The notes beneath the pieces were generated by a model that was given only the letters and a program-made list of their open reading frames with translations, was not told the DNA's origin and did no database searches. A DNA stretch of 64,000 nucleotides from Formosa sp. Hel1_31_208 (lineage in GTDB: Bacteria > Bacteroidota > Bacteroidia > Flavobacteriales > Flavobacteriaceae): assembly GCF_900104785.1 (NCBI RefSeq), contig NZ_LT629733.1, positions 652,501 to 716,500 of the forward strand, given 5' to 3'. A program made the position numbers and the translations under genes. This document shows, one piece after another, positions 17,990 to 26,957 of the stretch (its first letter is position 1; the number at the start of each line of letters is the position of its first letter).

Positions 17990-18424
17990 ATGCAAATTAA
18001 AATTATAAATAAATCAGCACACCCATTACCACATTATGAGACAATTGCCTCTGCTGGAATGGATTTACGCGCTAATTTATCTGAATCTAGAACTCTTAAG
18101 CCTCTAGAGAGAAGTATTGTAGGAACAGGATTATTCATAGAACTTCCCATAGGCATTGAAGCCCAGGTCCGACCAAGAAGTGGTTTGGCCGCTAAAAAAG
18201 GAATCACTGTCTTAAATGCTCCAGGAACAGTAGATGCCGATTACAGAGGAGAAATAGGTGTTATTCTTGTGAATCTGTCTAATGAGGATTTTGAAATTAA
18301 TAATGGTGAACGAATTGCACAATTAGTAATTGCTAAACACGAGCGAGCCGAATGGCTAGAAACTACAGAACTAACAGATACCGAAAGAGGAGCTGGTGGT
18401 TTTGGAAGTACAGGCGTTAAATAA
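17990..18424 (+). CDS. dut: dUTP diphosphatase
   Basis: 144 residues with all five trimeric dUTPase motifs: [19 protein letters not shown], the uridine-binding hairpin [27 protein letters not shown] and the C-terminal arm [10 protein letters not shown]. It hydrolyses dUTP to dUMP and diphosphate, keeping uracil out of DNA and feeding dTMP synthesis. It begins 1 nt after the flippase stop. Confidence 0.97.
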   Translation: MQIKIINKSAHPLPHYETIASAGMDLRANLSESRTLKPLERSIVGTGLFIELPIGIEAQVRPRSGLAAKKGITVLNAPGTVDADYRGEIGVILVNLSNEDFEINNGERIAQLVIAKHERAEWLETTELTDTERGAGGFGSTGVK

Positions 18425-18446
18425 TTGAATGACTGAAATTTAAAAG

Positions 18447-19466
18447 ATGAAAATAATAGTACCAATGGCTGGTCGAGGCTCCAGACTTCGCCCGCACAGT
18501 TTAACTGTACCAAAACCATTAATACCAATTGCAGGTCAACCCATTGTGCATCGATTGGTAAAAGATATCGCCAAAGTTTTAAAACAACCTATTGATGAAA
18601 TTGCGTTTGTTTTAGGTGACCCTGCATGGTTTGGTGATGATGTGGTTAATAGCTTAAAAGACCTCGCCAATAGCTTGGGAGCTAAACCATCTATTTATAG
18701 ACAAGATCAACCATTAGGAACTGGTCATGCCATTATGTGCGCTAAACCGTCACTTACAGGCCCAGCGGTTATTGCCTATGCCGATACTTTAATTCGTGCA
18801 GAATTTGATTTAGATCCTACAGCTGATAGTGTAATCTGGACTAAAAAAGTTAGTAATCCGGAGGCTTATGGTGTTGTCAAATTAAATGAGAATGATGAAA
18901 TCATTGAATTGGTAGAAAAACCTGAAACATTCGTCAGTAACCAAGCTGTTATTGGGATTTATTATTTTAAAGATGTGGCTATCTTAAAAGATAAATTACA
19001 AGACGTATTAGACCAGAACGTTATGAATGGTGGTGAATATCAAATCAACGATGGCATTAAACGTATGATGGCTGAGGGTAGAATCTTTAAAACAGGAACG
19101 GTTGATGAGTGGATGGATTGCGGAAATAAAAACGTCACTTTAGAGACCAATGCTAAAATGCTCGGGTTTATAAAAGCTGATGGTGATGAGCAGATGATTG
19201 CAAACTCTATTGTGAACGATAATTCTACCATCATTGAGCCTTGTTACATTGGAGAGCATGTGAGCTTGCGTAATTGTACTGTTGGGCCTAATGTATCGAT
19301 TGGAAATCAATGTGTTATTGAAAATTCAACAGTTAAAAATAGCTTAATTCAAAACCATACTAGTATTAAAAACGCTAATTTAGACCACGCTATGATTGGG
19401 AATCACGTGACTTTTGACGGAAACTTTGAAGCCATCAGTATTGGTGATTATTCAATTTTGGAATAA
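18447..19466 (+). CDS. Sugar-phosphate nucleotidyltransferase with left-handed beta-helix
   Basis: 339 residues. The N-terminal domain has IVPMAGRGSRLRPHSLTVPK, the nucleotide-binding signature of NDP-sugar pyrophosphorylases, and GTGHAIMCA. VEKPE and GGEYQINDGI are also present. From about 245 a hexapeptide-repeat helix follows (IGEHVSLRNCTVGPNVSIGN). This two-domain plan is like GlmU or the archaeal-type glucose-1-phosphate thymidylyl/uridylyltransferases. It makes an NDP-sugar from a sugar 1-phosphate; the exact sugar is not evident. An acetyltransferase activity of the helix is possible but short. Confidence 0.85.
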   Translation: MKIIVPMAGRGSRLRPHSLTVPKPLIPIAGQPIVHRLVKDIAKVLKQPIDEIAFVLGDPAWFGDDVVNSLKDLANSLGAKPSIYRQDQPLGTGHAIMCAKPSLTGPAVIAYADTLIRAEFDLDPTADSVIWTKKVSNPEAYGVVKLNENDEIIELVEKPETFVSNQAVIGIYYFKDVAILKDKLQDVLDQNVMNGGEYQINDGIKRMMAEGRIFKTGTVDEWMDCGNKNVTLETNAKMLGFIKADGDEQMIANSIVNDNSTIIEPCYIGEHVSLRNCTVGPNVSIGNQCVIENSTVKNSLIQNHTSIKNANLDHAMIGNHVTFDGNFEAISIGDYSILE

Positions 19467-19505
19467 TTGTTGAGTTACCCTAATACAAAAAGCTGATACG
19501 CATAC

Positions 19506-20867
19506 ATGAAAATTAAACTCTATATTCTACTGTTTTGCTTTGGAATACTCCTATTTCCGCAGAATATGTCTGCGCAAGTTGATTTCAACAAACGCCCTGA
19601 TGACGATTTAGGAAATGTCGAAGATAAATTTCAGGAGTATTTTTTCGAAGGCTTAAAACAAAAGGGAATCGAAAACTACCAGAAATCGGCAAATGCCTTT
19701 TTGAAGTGTATCGAATTAAACGATAGTGATCCTGTTCTATACTTTGAATTAGGGAAGAACTACAAAGCACTTAAGAATTTTGGCGCAGCCGAGGATGCTT
19801 TAAAAAAAGCTGTAGCTAAGTCACCTGAAAATGAGTGGTTTTTAGATGAGCTTTATGATGTTTATATCCAGCAAAATGAAATGGATAAAGCACTTAAAAC
19901 TGTAAAACAGTTGGTTAAGTTTCACCCTGACTATAAACAAGATTTGGCAACATTATATTACGAATTAAAAAAATATAAAGATGCGCTCAAATTGTTAGAT
20001 GAAATGGATGAGCAGTTTGGCTATAATCAGGATAGAGATTTTTTACGGAATAGAATATATGATGTAACGGGTAACGACGATGACCGTATTGAAAATCTTG
20101 AGGAACGTGTGAAAAGTAATCCAGAGGACGAGTCCAACTACTTGCGTCTTATTTTTAGATATAGTGAAACGGGAGAGACTAAAAAAGCCTTTGATGCGGC
20201 AAAACGCTTATTGCAATTAAATCCTGAATCTCAACTCGTACATCTGGCATTGTATAAATTTTATTTAGATGATGGTCATACTGCAAATGCTATTAATTCG
20301 ATGAAGGTGGTACTAACAAGTCCAGTGATTAAACCCGAGGCAAAAACAAAAGTATTAAATGACTTTGTGAAATTTGTATCTATAAACCCCGAACATGAAG
20401 CAGATCTTATTGAAATCACGTCCTTAGTAAGTGAAGATAAAAGTGTGAAGACTTTATTAGAGTTGGGGGCCTATTATTTAAAGGCTAACGATAAAGAAAA
20501 AGCACTAAGTTACTATAAAGAGGCCTTGCAGCAAGACCCTAATGAGTTCAAAATTATTAGAGATGTGTTATTGCTTCAAATTGACTTAAACAAAGATGCA
20601 GAAGCCGCTCAAAAAAGCATGGAAGCATTGGATATATTCCCAGCACAGCCCATTTTATATCTCATTAACGGTGTTGCTAATAACAAACTGAAACAACCAA
20701 CAAAAGCCATAGAAAGCTTAGAAATGGGATTAGACTTTGTGATTGAAAACCCAAAAATGGAAGCCGATTTTTACACACAACTAAGCTATTCCTACAAGCA
20801 AGTTAATAATATTAGTCAATCTGAGACGTTTGCTAAAAAGGCAGCTGCCTTATTGAAAGAACAATAG
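19506..20867 (+). CDS. Secreted TPR-repeat protein
   Basis: 453 residues. A signal peptide (IKLYILLFCFGILLFPQNMSAQ, cleavage after AQ at about 24) precedes roughly ten TPR units from residue 50 to the end, for example ADPVLYFELGKNYKALK-type helices. It is probably periplasmic or bound to the outer membrane and acts as a protein-binding scaffold. It starts 39 nt after the nucleotidyltransferase stop and ends 3 nt before the DUF4292 gene. No enzyme motif is seen. Confidence 0.85.
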   Translation: MKIKLYILLFCFGILLFPQNMSAQVDFNKRPDDDLGNVEDKFQEYFFEGLKQKGIENYQKSANAFLKCIELNDSDPVLYFELGKNYKALKNFGAAEDALKKAVAKSPENEWFLDELYDVYIQQNEMDKALKTVKQLVKFHPDYKQDLATLYYELKKYKDALKLLDEMDEQFGYNQDRDFLRNRIYDVTGNDDDRIENLEERVKSNPEDESNYLRLIFRYSETGETKKAFDAAKRLLQLNPESQLVHLALYKFYLDDGHTANAINSMKVVLTSPVIKPEAKTKVLNDFVKFVSINPEHEADLIEITSLVSEDKSVKTLLELGAYYLKANDKEKALSYYKEALQQDPNEFKIIRDVLLLQIDLNKDAEAAQKSMEALDIFPAQPILYLINGVANNKLKQPTKAIESLEMGLDFVIENPKMEADFYTQLSYSYKQVNNISQSETFAKKAAALLKEQ

Positions 20868-20870
20868 CCC

Positions 20871-21653
20871 ATGAGAATCTTTAAAATCATATTGCTTTGC
20901 TTGTTTGTTGCATTAGGCATTTCTTGTAAATCAGGACGAAGTATTGTGGCTTCAGGCGAGGTAGATGTTAAGCTATCTGCCAAACAACTTATTAAAGAAA
21001 GCGGAAAGCGTAATGCTAGATTTAAAACTCTTCAAGCTAAAGTCAAAATTGATATTATTCAAGATTTAAAAGAATCATCCTATACCGTGAATTTGCGAAT
21101 GGAAAAAGACAAAACCATTTGGATAAGTGCAACTCTTGGTTTAGCCCGAGCCATGATTACACCAAATCGGGTGCAATTTTACGATAAAATCAACAACCAG
21201 TATTTTGATGGTAACTACAAATTACTTAGTGACCTTCTTGGCGTTGAGTTGAATTTTGAAAAAGTCCAAAGTTTACTCATAGGAGAGCCGCTTTATAATC
21301 TGAAAGATGATATCTATATCATTTCAATGAGTGACAACTCATATATTTTACAGCCAAAAGATCAAAATGCTTTATTAGAATTGTTCTTGTTGTTCAATCC
21401 GTCACATTTTAAGATGGATTCACAACAATTATTACAACCGTTAAAAAAACGCTTTTTGCAAATAGATTATTTAGGGTATCAAGATGTTGAAAAAGAAATT
21501 TTACCACAAAATATTAAAATTATTGCTGTTGAAGATACCGAAGAACTTAATGTGGTTCTTGAATATAAATCGGTTTCTGTGAATGAAGAGGTGCGTTTTC
21601 CTTTCCGAATTCCATCAGGTTTTGATGAAATAATTCTATTCGATGCGAAATAA
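20871..21653 (+). CDS. DUF4292-family lipoprotein (LolB-like fold suspected)
   Basis: 260 residues. The lipobox is GISC (cysteine at about 19). The mature part has FKTLQAKVKIDI, KTIWISATLGLARAMITPNR and DKINNQYFDGNYKLLSDLLG, typical of DUF4292. The fold pattern, a half barrel that would bind lipid, recalls LolA/LolB; this is inference. It sits between a TPR protein and an EnvC-like protein and overlaps the latter by 11 nt, so coupled expression is likely. Confidence 0.85.
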   Translation: MRIFKIILLCLFVALGISCKSGRSIVASGEVDVKLSAKQLIKESGKRNARFKTLQAKVKIDIIQDLKESSYTVNLRMEKDKTIWISATLGLARAMITPNRVQFYDKINNQYFDGNYKLLSDLLGVELNFEKVQSLLIGEPLYNLKDDIYIISMSDNSYILQPKDQNALLELFLLFNPSHFKMDSQQLLQPLKKRFLQIDYLGYQDVEKEILPQNIKIIAVEDTEELNVVLEYKSVSVNEEVRFPFRIPSGFDEIILFDAK

Positions 21654-22860
21654 ATCAACTTATATCCTTTTTCTTTTTTTGCTTCTGAATGTAATGTCAG
21701 CGCAAGCACAAAGTGCCAAACAAAAAGCGTTAGAAGCTAAACGCTTAAAGTTTCAGCAGGAATTAAAACAGCTCAATTCGTTGCTGTTTTCAGACAAGAA
21801 AAAAGAGAAAAATGTGATTTCCTTAGTAGAAGATCTTAGCTATAAAGTTAGTGTTAGGCGCAATTTAATTAAAGTTACAAATGATCAAGCCAATTTATTG
21901 ACCCGTGAAATTAATGCCAACCAAAATGAGATTTCAAGTTTGAGAGATCAGTTAACAATACTCAAAAAGGAATATTCTGAAATGGTGGTGAAGTCTTATA
22001 AAAGTAAGTCTGAGCAAAGTCGAGTGATGTTTTTATTATCCTCTGATAATTTCAAACAAGCCTATAAGCGACTCCAGTATATCAAACAATATACCGATTA
22101 TCAAAAGGAACAAGGGGATTTAATAAAGGCTAAAACCATTAAGCTTCAAGAATTAAACACAGACCTACTCCGACAGAAAAAAGATAAGGATCAACTTGTT
22201 GCAGAAAATAGAATTGCTAAAAAGGAGCTCGAAAAAGAATTAAAAGAACAGGACAAACTCATGTCATCGATTAGAAAAAGCATGAGCTCTTATGCGTCTA
22301 AGATCAAGCAGAAACAACAGGAAATTGAAGCTATTGATAAAGAAATTAACCGACTCATTCGTGAAGCTATTGCGGCTTCAAACAAAAAAGCAGGGAAGTC
22401 CAGCTCATCTAAGGGTTTTGCATTAACACCTGAAGCCAAATTAATCGCAAAAAACTTTGTGTCTAACAAAGGTCAATTGCCTTGGCCTGTTGAGAAAGGC
22501 GTGGTAAAAGTACGCTATGGGAAACAACGCTCTCCTATTGACCCTACATTAACAATTAATAGTAATGGTGTTAGAATCGCTACAGAGCGCAGTACTAGAG
22601 TGCGTGCAGTTTTTAACGGCGAAGTACTAGCTGTTACTGGACAGAAATATTCTAATCCAACAGTTTTAATTCAACATGGTAATTATATCACTGCATACAG
22701 AAACCTATCTAAAGTCTATGTTAAAAAGGGAGATCAAATTTCAGCCAAGCAAGAAATAGGTGAAGTCTTCACCAATAATGAAGGACAAACAATGTTAGGC
22801 TTTAGTATTTTTAAAGACTCCAAACCTCAGAATCCTGCCAGTTGGATTTACAAAATGTGA
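21643..22860 (+). CDS. EnvC-like murein hydrolase activator with degenerate LytM domain
   Basis: 405 residues. Signal peptide to AQAQ (about 23), then two long coiled coils (about 24-110 and 155-250), then a LytM/M23 domain (about 280-405). The zinc site expected in active M23 enzymes is missing: the usual HxGxD is SNGVRI, and the second histidine of the HxH pair is replaced in YRNL. This matches EnvC, which does not cut peptidoglycan but activates amidases at the septum. It overlaps the DUF4292 gene by 11 nt. Confidence 0.88.
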   Translation: MRNKSTYILFLFLLLNVMSAQAQSAKQKALEAKRLKFQQELKQLNSLLFSDKKKEKNVISLVEDLSYKVSVRRNLIKVTNDQANLLTREINANQNEISSLRDQLTILKKEYSEMVVKSYKSKSEQSRVMFLLSSDNFKQAYKRLQYIKQYTDYQKEQGDLIKAKTIKLQELNTDLLRQKKDKDQLVAENRIAKKELEKELKEQDKLMSSIRKSMSSYASKIKQKQQEIEAIDKEINRLIREAIAASNKKAGKSSSSKGFALTPEAKLIAKNFVSNKGQLPWPVEKGVVKVRYGKQRSPIDPTLTINSNGVRIATERSTRVRAVFNGEVLAVTGQKYSNPTVLIQHGNYITAYRNLSKVYVKKGDQISAKQEIGEVFTNNEGQTMLGFSIFKDSKPQNPASWIYKM

Positions 22861-22864
22861 TGGT

Positions 22865-23080
22865 CTAATAAACCCTTATAATCATATATCCTTTTCTCGT
22901 CTTCCTGTAGTGCGTATTATTCCAGAAATAGTAGCGTTTTCCTTTTACCCGTACAATTTCGTAGTGTTTAGGAGGTGTTTTGATAACCGTATCTGCTCCT
23001 GGTCTTGCTGCAATTCGCGTTGCACACGAACTTAGATTTAAGACACAAAAGGCTGAAAGGATAATAACAAAAGTTCTCAT
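22865..23080 (-). CDS. Small basic lipoprotein
   Basis: 71 residues. The signal ends in LSSC (cysteine at about 19). The mature 52 residues are Arg/Lys/Tyr-rich with YEIVRVKGKRYYFWNNTHYR and end in VY. The aromatic beta-hairpin pattern recalls short secreted DUF6515-like proteins, but I am not sure. It is convergent with the EnvC-like gene, 4 nt apart. I see no clear promoter element. Confidence 0.7.
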   Translation of the reverse strand: MRTFVIILSAFCVLNLSSCATRIAARPGADTVIKTPPKHYEIVRVKGKRYYFWNNTHYRKTRKGYMIIRVY

Positions 23081-23129
23081 CGTAGTTTAGATTTGTTTCT
23101 ACTTTAAGACGATTGAGTAATAGAAAAGT

Positions 23130-23642
23130 TTAATCCTGAAATAATGCTTTTAATTCGGTTGCATCACTTGGCTTCATTTTCCCAGCCAATACTAAACTCA
23201 ATTGCTTGCGTCGAAGTGCAGCCTCATAGCGCTCTTTTTCTAGTTTGGTTTCAGGTATCAGTTGAGGAACTTTTACCGGACGACCAGTTTCATCAACGGC
23301 AACAAAAGTGTAAATAGCTTCATTAGCTTTAATACATTCACCAGACTCACGATCTTCAATCCATACGTCTAAGAAGACCTCCATAGAACTTGTAAATGCC
23401 CGAGATACTTTAGCTTCAACTGTAACCACACTTCCTAATGGGATAGAATGATTAAATGCTACATGATTTACCGAAGCCGTAACCACAATTCTCCGACTAT
23501 GACGACGCGCAGCAATACTAGCACAACGATCCATACGTGCTAATAATTCGCCACCAAACAAATTATTAATAGGATTGGTTTCACTAGGTAGGACCAAATC
23601 GGTCATGATGGATTTAGATTGAAATGCAGTTCTCGGTTCCAT
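23130..23642 (-). CDS. Acyl-CoA thioesterase (hotdog fold)
   Basis: 170 residues. The hotdog core contains NPINNLFGGELLARMDRCAS, the active-site helix region of YciA/ACOT-type thioesterases, and VTASVNHVAFNHSIPLGSVV. The helical C-terminus is charged. It cleaves acyl-CoA to free acid and CoA in the cytoplasm; chain-length preference is unknown. It has its own promoter (23665-23672). Confidence 0.9.
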   Translation of the reverse strand: MEPRTAFQSKSIMTDLVLPSETNPINNLFGGELLARMDRCASIAARRHSRRIVVTASVNHVAFNHSIPLGSVVTVEAKVSRAFTSSMEVFLDVWIEDRESGECIKANEAIYTFVAVDETGRPVKVPQLIPETKLEKERYEAALRRKQLSLVLAGKMKPSDATELKALFQD

Positions 23643-23664
23643 TGATGTTGTCTTTAATATCGTG

Positions 23665-23672
23665 CAAAGGTA
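23665..23672 (-). promoter_or_regulatory. -7 promoter element of the thioesterase gene
   Basis: The minus strand reads TACCTTTG, an exact TAnnTTTG match, 22 nt before the ATG. A TTG lies 24 nt further upstream, slightly beyond the usual spacing. Confidence 0.55.
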
Positions 23673-23734
23673 AGCCGATTTTAAATTCTACTGAACCAAT
23701 TTAAGAAATTTTAAAGAAGTAAAAGCAAGTATAA

Positions 23735-24673
23735 TTAATCTAATGCTTTGACTAATAACCAAGCTTCACGATTGTGTGTACGCTTAATAGTGCGCAAGGC
23801 TTTTAGGGCCTCAAGTCTATCTGTATGACTAGAATAAACTACCTCATGAAGTCCATAGCGGTTTTTACCAATCTTTAGCGCTGTATAACCTTGATCTCTA
23901 AGTTGTTGCACTTTTTTATCGGAATTGGCTTCAATTCTAAAAGCACCGGCAACAATGTGGTAATTACCTGATGGTTTTTCTACGGATAATGTGACCGCTG
24001 GTAATGGATTATCGATCACAAATGTGGCTTCTTGAACCTTAATATCCAATTGTTGATTGGCTGCTTCTTGAGCTAATTGGTTTTGTGTTTCAATCTGGTT
24101 TACGTAGAACTTGGACGCTGTAAAGCCGCCCAATGTTAATGCAATAATTGCAATGGCAGCGTATTTGAGATATGGTCTATTTTTTCGCTTTTCTGAAGTA
24201 ATTGTTAGAGGGATAACATCTTCAATAGCTTCAACCTGTTCTTTGTGTAGCTCACGAGAAATATCAGAAGAAGTGAATTGAGATAGTCCAAATGCATCTG
24301 TTAAGTAATTAATATGATGCGATGGCTCAAAGTTGATGTTACCTTCAGTATTTAAAATGAGATCACCAATATTATGAAATGCTATGGTTTCACCCGCTAC
24401 CAGATATGATTTTATTGACTTCACATGTTTTGCTATCTTCTCAACAGCAACGAGATAAGGGACTTTTTCTACTTCAGCAATATAATTAGCCAATAGACCA
24501 TCATTAGTTTGTAACTGCTCGTTAAAGGATAATGCTTTCTTAGGCGGATAAAAAGAATGGGTAGTCTCATGCACTCTTGCCGATACACGATGTGTTAAAA
24601 AAGCTCCAAATTGCGGAATGATTACACAATCATATCTGTATAGTAAGTCGCTGATGTAAGTCTCTAGTTGCAT
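23735..24673 (-). CDS. HU-CCDC81-type and SPOR-domain membrane protein
   Basis: 312 residues. The N-terminal 140 residues (YISDLLYRYDCVIIPQFGAF, then IAFHNIGDL) match the Bacteroidota HU-CCDC81 pair of HU-like domains. One membrane helix follows (about 170-190, YAAIAIIALTLGGF), then a SPOR domain (about 235-312, YHIVAGAFRIEANSDKKV). SPOR domains bind denuded septal glycan, so the protein could join a cytoplasmic DNA- or protein-binding module to the division site. It is divergent from dprA. Confidence 0.87.
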   Translation of the reverse strand: MQLETYISDLLYRYDCVIIPQFGAFLTHRVSARVHETTHSFYPPKKALSFNEQLQTNDGLLANYIAEVEKVPYLVAVEKIAKHVKSIKSYLVAGETIAFHNIGDLILNTEGNINFEPSHHINYLTDAFGLSQFTSSDISRELHKEQVEAIEDVIPLTITSEKRKNRPYLKYAAIAIIALTLGGFTASKFYVNQIETQNQLAQEAANQQLDIKVQEATFVIDNPLPAVTLSVEKPSGNYHIVAGAFRIEANSDKKVQQLRDQGYTALKIGKNRYGLHEVVYSSHTDRLEALKALRTIKRTHNREAWLLVKALD

Positions 24674-24678
24674 AAAAA

Positions 24679-24686
24679 CAAAGTTA
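24679..24686 (-). promoter_or_regulatory. -7 promoter element of the HU-SPOR gene, leaderless type
   Basis: The minus strand reads TAACTTTG, then five T, then ATG. The expected transcription start coincides with the start codon. Confidence 0.5.
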
Positions 24687-24774
24687 AAAATTTTCTAACG
24701 CGAATTAAATATCCTGATAAGTATTTATTAACAAGCAAAATTTTGTTTCTTGCATATAGAAAATAATCGACAAT

Positions 24775-25878
24775 ATGACTGAGCAGGATTTAATTTATGC
24801 ACTGGCGTTGCAGCACGTGCCTAAAATAGGGGATATTACCGCTAAAAAATTAATTAGTCATTGTGGTTCTGCAAAAGCCGTAATGAATGAAAAAAGAAAT
24901 AATCTGCTAAAGATTGATGGCATAGGTGGCTCTACTATTAAAGGGCTTCATTCTAAAGAACATCTGAAGGCAGCTGAAGAGGAATTAAAATTCATCAAAG
25001 ACAACGACATTACATGCTTATATTTCACTCAGGATGATTATCCTGAGCGTTTAAAGCATTGTATTGATAGTCCTATCATGCTATTTCAAGTTGGAAATAT
25101 TAAGCTGAAACAGCAACACATTATAAGCGTAGTAGGGACACGCAAAATCACTACATATGGTGTGACTTTTTGTGAAAAATTAATAGAACAACTCAAACCA
25201 TTTAACCCTGTTATCGTCTCTGGTTTTGCATATGGAACCGATATAACGGCACATAAATCGGCAATCAAACATAAGTTGCAAACCATTGGGTGTTTAGCAC
25301 ATGGTTTAAATCAAATTTATCCTAAATCACATAAAAAATATATTGTAGATGTTGAGAAACATGGCGGATTTCTAACTGACTTTTGGAGTACAGATGTCTT
25401 TGATCGAAATAATTTTTTAAAGCGTAACCGCATCATTGCAGGTATGAGTGAAGCGACCATAGTCATTGAGTCTGCGGAAAAAGGCGGTAGTCTTGTAACT
25501 GCAGATATCGCTAATTCTTATAATCGAGATGTGTTTGCAGTACCAAGTCGCGTTGCTGATCAGCAAAGTATAGGATGTAACAATTTAATTAAAACTCAAC
25601 AGGCACATTTACTTTCTCATCCATTAGACATTCCTTATCTATTGAATTGGAAATTAGAACAACCAAAACCATTAGTGATTCAAAAGGAATTGTTTGTAGA
25701 GTTAACATTAGAGGAAAAAGAGATTTATACCTTTTTAAAAGACAATGATAGGCAATTGCTCGATGTGATTGCTCTGCATTGTGATATTCCTATTTATAAA
25801 GTTGCTAGTATTTTACTTACTATGGAGTTAAAAGGTATTACAAGACCACTGCCAGGTAAATTGTTTGAGTTGGTTTAG
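24775..25878 (+). CDS. dprA: DNA-processing protein DprA
   Basis: 367 residues. A helix-hairpin-helix-like N-terminus (IGDITAKKLISHCGSAKAVM) leads into the Rossmann DNA-binding core with SGFAYGTDITAHKSAIKH, CLAHGLNQIYPKSHKK and SAEKGGSLVTADIAN. A C-terminal winged-helix-like segment (about 300-367) is present. DprA loads RecA onto incoming single-stranded DNA in transformation. It is convergent with trpS, overlapping its end by 4 nt. Confidence 0.95.
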   Translation: MTEQDLIYALALQHVPKIGDITAKKLISHCGSAKAVMNEKRNNLLKIDGIGGSTIKGLHSKEHLKAAEEELKFIKDNDITCLYFTQDDYPERLKHCIDSPIMLFQVGNIKLKQQHIISVVGTRKITTYGVTFCEKLIEQLKPFNPVIVSGFAYGTDITAHKSAIKHKLQTIGCLAHGLNQIYPKSHKKYIVDVEKHGGFLTDFWSTDVFDRNNFLKRNRIIAGMSEATIVIESAEKGGSLVTADIANSYNRDVFAVPSRVADQQSIGCNNLIKTQQAHLLSHPLDIPYLLNWKLEQPKPLVIQKELFVELTLEEKEIYTFLKDNDRQLLDVIALHCDIPIYKVASILLTMELKGITRPLPGKLFELV

Positions 25879-26843
25879 TATCCTACTTTTTCACGTACAC
25901 GTTTTAGTACCTCATTAGCTACAGTTTTCGCCTTAGCAGCGCCAATAGCTAGAGCATCATCAACTTCGTTTAGGTTGAACATGTAATGATTATATCGTTC
26001 ACGTTGTTTAGAGTACTTTGCTAAGATCAACTCGTACAAAGCTTGTTTGGCATGACCATAACCATAACCGCCTTTTTCATAATTGGCTTTCATAGTGCTA
26101 ATCTCAATTTCGGATGCTAACAAACTATAAATCGCAAAACAGTTGCAAATAGACCAGTCTTTTGAGGCTTCAAGAGGTGTACTATCGGTTTCGATTGACA
26201 TGATTTGTTTGCGTAATTTTTTTTCAGGAAGGAAAATATCAATGATATTACTTTTACTCTTACTCATTTTAGCGCCATCAGTGCCCGGAATAAGCTTGGT
26301 GTTTTCTTGTACTTTTCCTTCAGGTAACACGAAGGTATCACCCATTTTTGCATGAAAACGAGAGGCAACATCACGTGTCATTTCGATATGCTGTAATTGA
26401 TCTTTTCCTACAGGAATGATGTTAGCATCATACAATAAAATATCGGCTGCCATCAACATTGGATAGGCAAATAACCCAGCATTTACATCCTCTAAACGAT
26501 CGGCTTTGTCTTTAAAGCTATGCGCTAAGGTTAATCGTTGATATGGAAAGAAACAACTTAAATACCATGATAGTTCTGTTACTTGAGGCACATCACTTTG
26601 TCTGTAAAACACAGTTTTAGTAATATCTAATCCAAAAGCTAACCAAGTGGCCGCTGTGGAATAAGTGTTTTGACGCAGGGTTTGAGCATCCTTAATTTGT
26701 GTCAATGAATGCATATCTGCGATGAACAAATACGAATCATTTTTTGAATCGTTTGCCATTTCAATGGCAGGAATGATTGCACCTAATATGTTTCCCAAGT
26801 GCGGAGTTCCTGTACTTTGTATTCCTGTTAGTATTCTTGCCAT
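25875..26843 (-). CDS. trpS: Tryptophanyl-tRNA synthetase
   Basis: 322 residues, usual bacterial length. Class I signatures are TGTPHLGNILGA (HIGH-type) and KMSKSKSN (KMSKS). GKDQLQHIEMTRDVA and LMAADILLYDA are the conserved TrpRS blocks. It charges tRNA-Trp with tryptophan using ATP. Its 3' end overlaps dprA by 4 nt tail to tail. Confidence 0.97.
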   Translation of the reverse strand: MARILTGIQSTGTPHLGNILGAIIPAIEMANDSKNDSYLFIADMHSLTQIKDAQTLRQNTYSTAATWLAFGLDITKTVFYRQSDVPQVTELSWYLSCFFPYQRLTLAHSFKDKADRLEDVNAGLFAYPMLMAADILLYDANIIPVGKDQLQHIEMTRDVASRFHAKMGDTFVLPEGKVQENTKLIPGTDGAKMSKSKSNIIDIFLPEKKLRKQIMSIETDSTPLEASKDWSICNCFAIYSLLASEIEISTMKANYEKGGYGYGHAKQALYELILAKYSKQRERYNHYMFNLNEVDDALAIGAAKAKTVANEVLKRVREKVGY

Positions 26844-26902
26844 AGTATTTTCAGTGAAAAATGAAAATCGCTTTCCGTCAATCGTTTGATTTATATCGTC
26901 AG

Positions 26903-26910
26903 CAAAGGTA
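26903..26910 (-). promoter_or_regulatory. -7 promoter element of trpS
   Basis: The minus strand reads TACCTTTG, an exact TAnnTTTG match, about 60 nt before the trpS ATG. It faces away from the plsC-like promoter 33 nt to the right. Confidence 0.55.
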
Positions 26911-26943
26911 CTTTTTTTAGTAGAATTGTTGAATTAATTTAAG

Positions 26944-26951
26944 TAGTTTTG
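26944..26951 (+). promoter_or_regulatory. -7 promoter element of the acyltransferase gene, leaderless type
   Basis: TAGTTTTG matches TAnnTTTG. The ATG at 26958 is six bases on, so the transcript is probably leaderless; a TTG start at 26949 would lie inside the element. Confidence 0.55.
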
Positions 26952-26957
26952 AACCGA

